NCBI GenBank assembly: GCA_947278105.1
Contig: CAMYOR010000016.1
Coordinates: 1 to 13,890, forward strand
DNA length: 13,890 bases
From: an uncultured Tissierellia bacterium
Lineage (GTDB): Bacteria > Bacillota > Clostridia > Tissierellales > Peptoniphilaceae
Direction: 5' to 3'
Below are positions 1-5,022 of the stretch, piece by piece. Both the position numbers and the translations under genes were made by a program. The notes beneath the pieces were generated by a model. The model ran no database searches, had not been told where the DNA came from, and was given only the letters and a program-made list of their open reading frames with translations. The first letter of the stretch is position 1, and each line of letters begins with the position of its first letter.

Positions 1-40
1 TGGAATAGAATGGAATAAAATGGAATGGAATGGGAATGGA
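1..40. repeat. Degenerate TGGAA (GGAAT) pentamer repeat at the window edge
   Basis: The first ~40 bases consist of TGGAA, TAGAA, TGGAA, TAAAA, TGGAA, TGGAA, TGGGAA and TGGA units in tandem. This is the pattern of degenerate (GGAAT)n, the unit of human/primate satellites II and III. On the gene strand it reads as ATTCC repeats and replaces the codons that should complete the second metal-binding motif of the deacetylase. Around positions 34-45 the native codons for GIHS also contain ATTCC, so the exact breakpoint is hidden by this shared microhomology. The repeat is seen directly; host origin or a chimeric join is inference. Confidence 0.75.
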
Positions 41-698
41 TTCCAATGGCATGGCCATCTTCCATCATCTGGAGGAGCAGGTCCTTGTGCGCTGGGGTTA
101 GGGTATTTCCAACGATAAAAAAGGTCGCTGGGACTTCTTCCTTTTCCAGCTCCTTTAAAAGAAGGGGGGTAGAGGTCGAAGAAACCCCATCATCATAAGT
201 AAGAAAGGCGATCCGCTCGGGTCCTTCCAAAGTTTTTTGACCGGCCATGGCGGCCTTGACATCAGAAACATTGTAAGCATAGCGGGAAGCGAGAAGGTTG
301 TGATTTTTTCCCTGGCCATGGGCATTTTGCCGAACATCTCCAGTGTCCGCCTGGGCCATAGCTTTTCCTGCGAAGATGCCTTCTCCCTCCTGGGGCGGCT
401 CTTCTTCAGAAGGATCCTCCTCTTCCTGGCTCTCTTGAGATTCAAGAGCCCTGAGGGAAGTAAGGGCGGCCGCTTTTTCTCGCTCCTCCTTTTCCCTCCG
501 GGCTTTTTCTTCTGCTTTTTTTGCTTCGATGACCGCTATCTTTTGGGAGACAATCTGAGTCTCCTGATGGGGACGGGTCATCGACTTATTTAATTTTAGG
601 ATGGCGAACAAAACTAGCAAAAGAAGAAAAGCGGCCAAAAAGAGGAAAAAGGGGTGGCCGCTTTTTTCGGGCTTTGTATTGGACTTATTGGTGAACAT
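1..698 (-). CDS. Membrane-anchored polysaccharide (peptidoglycan-type) deacetylase, 3' end missing
   Basis: Reading leftward from ATG at 698 the frame stays open to the window edge (232 codons). The start is preceded by an AAAGGA ribosome binding site. Residues about 14-35 are a strongly hydrophobic membrane anchor after a short positively charged start. A Lys/Glu/Ala-rich, probably coiled-coil stretch and an acidic Glu/Pro/Gln linker follow. A NodB (carbohydrate esterase 4) domain then begins: the first motif TYDDG is present with both Asp residues, followed by PATFFIVG and GHAIGIHS. Known members remove N- or O-linked acetyl groups from cell-wall glycans at the outer membrane face, often giving lysozyme resistance. 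The second metal motif (H-S-x-x-H) is broken: after GIHS the sequence becomes a low-complexity satellite-like repeat, so the last ~12 codons are probably not native. The gene sits 47 bp downstream of the dCMP deaminase on the same strand, so co-transcription is likely. The domain assignment is firm; the exact substrate is inferred. Confidence 0.85.
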   Translation of the reverse strand, partial: MFTNKSNTKPEKSGHPFFLFLAAFLLLLVLFAILKLNKSMTRPHQETQIVSQKIAVIEAKKAEEKARREKEEREKAAALTSLRALESQESQEEEDPSEEEPPQEGEGIFAGKAMAQADTGDVRQNAHGQGKNHNLLASRYAYNVSDVKAAMAGQKTLEGPERIAFLTYDDGVSSTSTPLLLKELEKEEVPATFFIVGNTLTPAHKDLLLQMMEDGHAIGIHSHSIPFYSILF

Positions 699-745
699 GG
701 GGATTTCCTTTTCAGGTTAAAAGTTGGAGCCAAGGGGCCGAAAGG

Positions 746-1189
746 CTAAAGCTTTTGGGCAGGGATTTTTTTCTCCTCCAAAAGTTTTAGGGCATAGTCA
801 TCCACTCGATAGGCTTCATGGTAGACAATCCGTTTAATGCCAGCCTGAATCAAGGCCTTGGTACAGTTTAAACAGGGAAAATGGGTGACATAGCAGGTGG
901 TTCCATTGACCGAAATGCCTTCTTTGGCACAGTAAAGGAGGGCATTCATTTCAGCATGAATGGTAGCAATGCAGTGGCCGTCCCGAATAACATGGCCGGC
1001 TTCGCTGCAGTGGGGACTGCCGGACAGGGACCCGTTATATCCGGTCGAAACAATTCGGTGCTCTTTATTTACTAATACGCAGCCGACAAAGGCCCGGTCA
1101 CAGGTGGACCTTTGAGCAACCATGAGGGCCAGGTCCATAAAATATTCGTCCCAACTTTTGCGATCCATATTGACTCTTTTCTTTTTCAA
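746..1189 (-). CDS. comEB: dCMP deaminase (ComEB/deoxycytidylate deaminase family)
   Basis: A 147-residue zinc-dependent cytidine/deoxycytidylate deaminase that converts dCMP to dUMP, the precursor for thymidylate. The sequence shows the HAEMNAL motif (His78, catalytic Glu80), the PCLNC motif (Cys106 and Cys109, zinc ligands), and SPHCSEAGH upstream, typical of the ComEB/dCMP deaminase group. Length is normal for the family. The chosen start is TTG at 1189, with AGGA five bases upstream and an extended -10 just beyond. A shorter version from ATG at 1168 is possible but has only a weak Shine-Dalgarno match. It is the first gene of a leftward unit with the deacetylase and diverges from the helicase gene. 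A folA gene lies about 3 kb away, also serving thymidylate/folate metabolism, but no thyA is visible. Confidence 0.93.
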   Translation of the reverse strand: MKKKRVNMDRKSWDEYFMDLALMVAQRSTCDRAFVGCVLVNKEHRIVSTGYNGSLSGSPHCSEAGHVIRDGHCIATIHAEMNALLYCAKEGISVNGTTCYVTHFPCLNCTKALIQAGIKRIVYHEAYRVDDYALKLLEEKKIPAQKL

Positions 1190-1206
1190 TGGTTTCCTAT
1201 TCTTAG

Positions 1207-1215
1207 ATTATAGCA
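1207..1215 (-). promoter_or_regulatory. Extended -10 promoter for comEB
   Basis: On the minus strand TGCTATAAT lies 17 bases upstream of the TTG start. TATAAT is a perfect -10 and the TGn before it makes an extended -10. No good -35 is seen at 17-18 bp, which the extended element could compensate for. The predicted leader is only about 11 nt and contains the AGGA ribosome binding site. Confidence 0.6.
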
Positions 1216-1265
1216 GGTCTATTTTACCCAATAGAACAAAAGAAGTCGATGAGGGAGGAAGAATT

Positions 1266-4151
1266 TTGGTCTTGATCAATGAGGAGCAGAAAAGAGCGAT
1301 AGAAAAGACCGAGGGCCCCCTTCTCATTATCGCCGGTCCGGGAACGGGGAAAACCCGAACTCTGATTGAAAGGACCCGGTACATTTTAAATCAAGGACTC
1401 GCCCGACCCGAGGAGATCACCCTCACCACCTTTACCAAAAAAGCTTCCCAGGAGCTGGTCAGCCGGCTTTCTAAGGAGGGCGAAGGCTGGGATGGGGCGA
1501 AGGTCCATGTCGAAAACTTCCACCAGCTTGCGGGCAGGGTCCTGGAGACCTTTGCCTCGAAAATTCCTTATCAGCCCTTTTATCGGATTGTAAGCCCGGA
1601 AGAAATATTCCGGCTGACCCTCCGCCACTGGCCCATTTTGACCGGCCGGGGGGCCTTTTCTCCCGACTTTTTAAAATCAGAAGAGGGGAGGAAATTTTCC
1701 GATCTCCGGGAAGATTTCCTCGGTCTCTTTCCCCGGGCCAATGCTCCTAAAAAGGATCAGGAAGGAAGAAATCTAAGGGCCTATCTTCGCCTGATGGGAA
1801 GGATCCGGGAGGGCTTTGTCTTTTTGGACCAGGGGAGGGCAAGCCAGGGGGCCCGGAGGCTTTTAGACCGCTTTCAGAAAATGCTGATCTATTATAATGT
1901 CCTGGACTATTCGGAAATGCTCTATCAAGCCCTCCATGTTCTTCAGGACGAAGAAGCCCTTTTGACCTTCCAGAAAACCTGCCGGTATCTGATGGTAGAT
2001 GAGTACCAGGATACCAATCCTATTCAGGAAAAAATCCTAGTCCTTCTCTCCCGGGGAACGGGCAATCTCTGCGTTGTTGGAGATGATGATCAGAGCCTTT
2101 ACCGGTTCCGGGGGGCAACCGTTGAAAATCTTTTTACCTTTAAAGACCGTTATCCCCAGGCCCAGCTGATTCGACTGAAGGAAAATTACCGGTCGGCCCC
2201 CGGAATTTTAAAGGCCGCTCAAAATTTCATCGAAAGCCCCTATGGGGACCGCCGAGACCAGGAGGTCTCCCGTCTCCGTTTTAAAAAAGACCTTACCGCT
2301 CAAAGAGAAAAAGCTCCGGGCCAGGCTTTTCTGTATTACGAAAAAAATCCCCAGGTCTGGGCTCAGGGGATTGCAGATCTGGTCGAGGCTTTTCATAGCC
2401 AGGGCCATCCCTACTCAGACTTAGCGATCCTTTCTCATTCTGTCCGGGACTATAACGAAAATATCACCCTCCTTCGAAGGACAATGAAGGTCCGGGGCAT
2501 TCCCCTAAGAGAAAGCGGAACAGGGAAACTGACCCGCCAAGAAGGGGTGAAAAGAATTCTCGCTGCAGTCCTTTTGACCCTTCTGGGAGAAGAGGAAAAA
2601 GAAAGAGCCAGCAGGAACGATCCTCAAGTAAAGGCTCTTTTGGCGGCTCTTCCGGACCGGGGCAAGGAAGAAAGAAGAGAAATTCAAAAGACCTGGGAAG
2701 CTTTTTTTGAGGAAGGGAAAAAGACGGATCTGACGACTCTGGCCCTCTCCTTTTTAAAGGCAACGCCCTTTCGGGAGCCGGCGGAGGCGGCCCTTCAGGG
2801 GATTGAAGCCGGAAAGGAAAAAATGGAAGCCTTGGCCGTCTTTCTCAGGGCCGAAGAGGACATGGCCGCCTCCGATCAAAGAGAAAAAATCGGAAAAGAC
2901 AGCGGGAAAAAATGGGCAAAGTGGCTGGTGGAAGACTGGCAGGCCCTGGAAGAGACCAAGCTTGAAATAAGTTCTGACCAGGAAAAAGAAGAGGACGGAG
3001 TCTGGATCATGACCATCCACCAGTCCAAGGGGCTGGAGTTTCCGATCGTCATCCTGGAGGAAGAAAGCCTGAAAAAAACTTACTATCCCCCCAAAGAAGG
3101 GGCGGATCTTCTTCCGCCGGCCCCCCTTTTGGCCCATCCGCCGAAGAAGGAATGGGCGGAGAGGATGGACTTTTTGCGAAAATCCTATACGGCCATGACC
3201 CGGGCCCAGGACCTTTTGATCCTCACCCGCACCACGGTAAAAAATCCCTGGGGAGAGGACCGGCTCCTTGACCCCTCTTTTGAAAAACTCAACCGGGAAA
3301 TTCCCCCTCTGGACTTAAAAAAGGCCCTGGGCCTGGTCCCAGTTGGGCCGATTCAAAAGGGAAGAATAAAAAAGACCTATGCTTATACCACCGACCTTGC
3401 TCTTTTTGAAGCCTGCCCCAGGGTCTATTTCTTCTGCCGGGTCCTTGGGATTCCCCGCCCCAAAAAAGCCTCGGCCGCCTTTGGCTCTCTGATCCATGCG
3501 GGTCTAAAAAATCTTCATGAAAGAAAGGAAAAAGGGGAGGACCTTCAGGCGGCAAAAAAAGATTTAGGAAAAGACCTCCTCCTGGCAGGAGAAGGCCTTA
3601 AAAAAGCGGGCCAGGCTCTTTCCCCGGAGGCCCTGACAAGGGCGGAGGAAATCCTTTGGGCCTACCAGAGCAGGGAGAGGGACCGAATTCTTAAAGAAGA
3701 AGTCCTTGCCGAAAAAAATATTCGGCTTTCCATGGAGACCTACCTGCTCCAGGGCAACTTGGACCTGATCATGGAGGGGGGAAGAACCATCCTGGATTTT
3801 AAATCCTCCCTGCCCCCAAAAGGCCCTCTTCTGGACCAGTACCTGGGTCAGCTGAGGGTCTACCGGATCCTGGTTCAAGAAAGTGAAAAAGTAGAGGAGA
3901 GCCAAAGAAAAGAAGGCCTTTATGACCTCTCCGCCCTTTTGAAAAAAGACCGGGAGCCTCTTTTTCTCTGGCATTTTTCGGACCGGGACCTTCAGGAATT
4001 TAAAGAAAGGATGGATTTAACCGTCCAGGAAATTGAAAAAGGCGCCTTTCAAAGGAAAAGCGCCCATAAAAATGACTGTATTGCCTGTCCCTTTCGTTTT
4101 TTCTGCGGACGGGAAAAAGCTAATCCTTCCGCCGGTAGGTTTGGTAAGTAA
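1266..4151 (+). CDS. UvrD-type superfamily 1 helicase fused to RecB/Cas4-like Fe-S nuclease
   Basis: A 961-residue protein, probably an ATP-dependent 3'-5' helicase-nuclease in DNA end processing and recombinational repair. Helicase motifs in order: Walker A AGPGTGKT (23-30), TFTKKAS, VDEYQDTN (Walker B, ~244), GDDDQSLYRFRGA (~272), LKENYRS, MTIHQSKGLEF (~582) and YTAMTRAQ (~641). All look intact, so the motor should be active. The C-terminal PD-(D/E)XK nuclease has FGSLIHAGL (~739), GNLDLI, ILDFKSS (~840) and QLRVYRIL. An early Cys (EACPR, ~716) plus a C-x2-C-x5-C group near residues 936-945 match the four-Cys 4Fe-4S staple of AddB/Cas4-type nucleases. The start is TTG 1266, six bases after GGAGGA; TTG 1272 is the alternative. 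Upstream frame back to 1122 overlaps comEB and is unlikely to be coding. No AddA/AddB partner is adjacent. The 3' end overlaps folA by 32 bp. Family placement within RecB/AddA/AddB/AdnB is open. Confidence 0.9.
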   Translation: MVLINEEQKRAIEKTEGPLLIIAGPGTGKTRTLIERTRYILNQGLARPEEITLTTFTKKASQELVSRLSKEGEGWDGAKVHVENFHQLAGRVLETFASKIPYQPFYRIVSPEEIFRLTLRHWPILTGRGAFSPDFLKSEEGRKFSDLREDFLGLFPRANAPKKDQEGRNLRAYLRLMGRIREGFVFLDQGRASQGARRLLDRFQKMLIYYNVLDYSEMLYQALHVLQDEEALLTFQKTCRYLMVDEYQDTNPIQEKILVLLSRGTGNLCVVGDDDQSLYRFRGATVENLFTFKDRYPQAQLIRLKENYRSAPGILKAAQNFIESPYGDRRDQEVSRLRFKKDLTAQREKAPGQAFLYYEKNPQVWAQGIADLVEAFHSQGHPYSDLAILSHSVRDYNENITLLRRTMKVRGIPLRESGTGKLTRQEGVKRILAAVLLTLLGEEEKERASRNDPQVKALLAALPDRGKEERREIQKTWEAFFEEGKKTDLTTLALSFLKATPFREPAEAALQGIEAGKEKMEALAVFLRAEEDMAASDQREKIGKDSGKKWAKWLVEDWQALEETKLEISSDQEKEEDGVWIMTIHQSKGLEFPIVILEEESLKKTYYPPKEGADLLPPAPLLAHPPKKEWAERMDFLRKSYTAMTRAQDLLILTRTTVKNPWGEDRLLDPSFEKLNREIPPLDLKKALGLVPVGPIQKGRIKKTYAYTTDLALFEACPRVYFFCRVLGIPRPKKASAAFGSLIHAGLKNLHERKEKGEDLQAAKKDLGKDLLLAGEGLKKAGQALSPEALTRAEEILWAYQSRERDRILKEEVLAEKNIRLSMETYLLQGNLDLIMEGGRTILDFKSSLPPKGPLLDQYLGQLRVYRILVQESEKVEESQRKEGLYDLSALLKKDREPLFLWHFSDRDLQEFKERMDLTVQEIEKGAFQRKSAHKNDCIACPFRFFCGREKANPSAGRFGK

Positions 4152-4623
4152 AGGTTAGCCCCTTATAAACATTAGGGCTGGATTCTGCAACCAGTTCAAA
4201 AGCCGGGTCAGAGCGAAGATCGGGAATCCAGGCATCAGCATGGGGAAATACCCGGTGAACCATGGTAATGTCGGCCTGGTGGATCTCATTCATCATGGAA
4301 GCGGCCAGTCTTCCTCCTCCAATCACAAAAACTTCTTTTTCATGGGAGGGGTCCAGGCACTCGACCATGGCCAAAACCTCTTCCGGCGAATGAACCAGGC
4401 GGAGGTTCTCGCTTTCTGCTAAATGATGACGGGAAACGACAATGTTCATTCTCCCGGGCAGGGGCTTTCCCCCGGGCAGGGACTCCAGGGTCTTTCGCCC
4501 CATAACGACAATATTTCCGCTGGTAAGTTCTCGAAAGCGTTTTTGATCTTCAGGGATGCGAAAGAGCATCCTTCCATTCAGGCCAATGGCGAAGTGTTCG
4601 TCCGTGGCCAAGAGTAAGCGCAT
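4120..4623 (-). CDS. folA: Dihydrofolate reductase
   Basis: A 167-residue DHFR reducing 7,8-dihydrofolate to tetrahydrofolate with NADPH. The order of family motifs is clear: AIGLNGRMLF, PEDQKRF with the catalytic acid (Asp of PED), VVMGRKTLESLP, PLPGRMNIVVS (folate-binding Arg), VFVIGGG (NADPH loop) and a late DAWIPDL. The start is ATG 4623 with AAAGGAG seven bases upstream; the frame stays open to 4695 but lacks another good start. By eye alignment to E. coli DHFR several pocket positions differ: the LPW tryptophan is Phe (MLF), the residue equivalent to Tyr100 is Ala (GGGRLA), and the position of Thr113 is Val (ITMVH). These may affect ligand or trimethoprim binding. The stop lies inside the end of the convergent helicase gene. 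An extended -10 lies about 80 bp upstream. Confidence 0.93.
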   Translation of the reverse strand: MRLLLATDEHFAIGLNGRMLFRIPEDQKRFRELTSGNIVVMGRKTLESLPGGKPLPGRMNIVVSRHHLAESENLRLVHSPEEVLAMVECLDPSHEKEVFVIGGGRLAASMMNEIHQADITMVHRVFPHADAWIPDLRSDPAFELVAESSPNVYKGLTFTYQTYRRKD

Positions 4624-4703
4624 GAGCTCTCCTTTCTGAAAAGCACGGCCTTGTTCGGCCGCCGATGGGGCCTGGCCGAAAGGGCTGTAAATCAACTATG
4701 GGA

Positions 4704-4712
4704 ATTATAGCA
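4704..4712 (-). promoter_or_regulatory. Extended -10 promoter for folA
   Basis: The minus strand has TGCTATAAT, the same nine bases as the comEB promoter, with a perfect -10 at 4704-4709. No -35 is apparent. The predicted leader to ATG 4623 is roughly 74 nt. The element sits a few bases beyond the T-run of the putative terminator of the upstream gene. Confidence 0.6.
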
Positions 4713-4715
4713 TGG

Positions 4716-4763
4716 AAAAAAAGGACCCGCTCAGGTTCTTAACGAAACAAAGCGGACCCTTTT
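4716..4763 (-). terminator. Probable intrinsic terminator of the M16C protease gene
   Basis: Bases 4719-4731 and 4751-4763 form an imperfect 13-bp stem (two central mismatches) with a 19-base loop. On the minus strand it is followed by seven T's (4722-4716), as in a Rho-independent terminator. It lies about 260-300 bp beyond the protease stop codon, the first such structure in that direction. In the plus direction only four T's follow, so rightward activity would be weaker. Confidence 0.5.
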
Positions 4764-4787
4764 CAAGTCCGAAATCTTGTTATAAGG

Positions 4788-4793
4788 TATAAA
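4788..4793 (+). promoter_or_regulatory. Possible -10 for the small membrane protein gene
   Basis: TATAAA lies 35 bp upstream of the ATG at 4829, in the AT-rich stretch TTATAAGGTATAAAT. A second candidate, TATAAG, overlaps just upstream. No convincing -35 is seen at the right distance, so this is a weak call. Confidence 0.3.
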
Positions 4794-4828
4794 TAGGAAT
4801 TCACAGAAAAAGCCCGGGGAGATAAAAG

Positions 4829-4969
4829 ATGACGGCATTATTCCAACTTTTGAAGGTATCACTGGAAATTAACGATGGGGAAATCGTCAGATATTTCCTT
4901 TTGATCATCTACGCCCTGGCCATCCTGATCCTTTTGGAATACCTTTGGAACAAGTATCATAAAGAATAG
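4829..4969 (+). CDS. Small single-pass membrane protein, 46 aa, unknown function
   Basis: The reading frame ATG 4829 to TAG 4969 has a GGGGAG ribosome binding site eight bases upstream. The 46-residue product starts MTALFQLLKVSLEINDGE, has one hydrophobic helix at about residues 22-40 (YFLLIIYALAILILLEYL), and ends in a short tail WNKYHKE. I do not recognise a family. The gene stands alone between two leftward genes in an otherwise unfilled ~400-bp gap, pointing right. No terminator follows it, and leftward protease transcripts probably cross it in antisense. Its size, single helix and charged tail resemble type I toxins or small regulatory membrane peptides of Bacillota, but this is only similarity of form. 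The RBS and a complete frame support it being real; conservation in relatives would settle it. Confidence 0.55.
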   Translation: MTALFQLLKVSLEINDGEIVRYFLLIIYALAILILLEYLWNKYHKE

Positions 4970-5022
4970 GAAACGGCTCCAATTTTTTCCTTCCTGATTT
5001 TTCGCCTTCGAATCTTTTTCTC

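Noticed and set aside
237..593. 118-codon rightward frame opposite the deacetylase
   Set aside because: It is the antisense shadow of the deacetylase, whose leftward frame has a membrane anchor, RBS and NodB motifs.
1122..1265. N-terminal extension of the helicase frame
   Set aside because: It overlaps comEB in antisense, matches no helicase sequence and has no RBS; TTG 1266 has a good site.
2754..3974. Several leftward open frames of 88-136 codons inside the helicase gene
   Set aside because: They result from the purine-rich coding strand; they have no RBS or recognisable domain, and the helicase motifs run through them.
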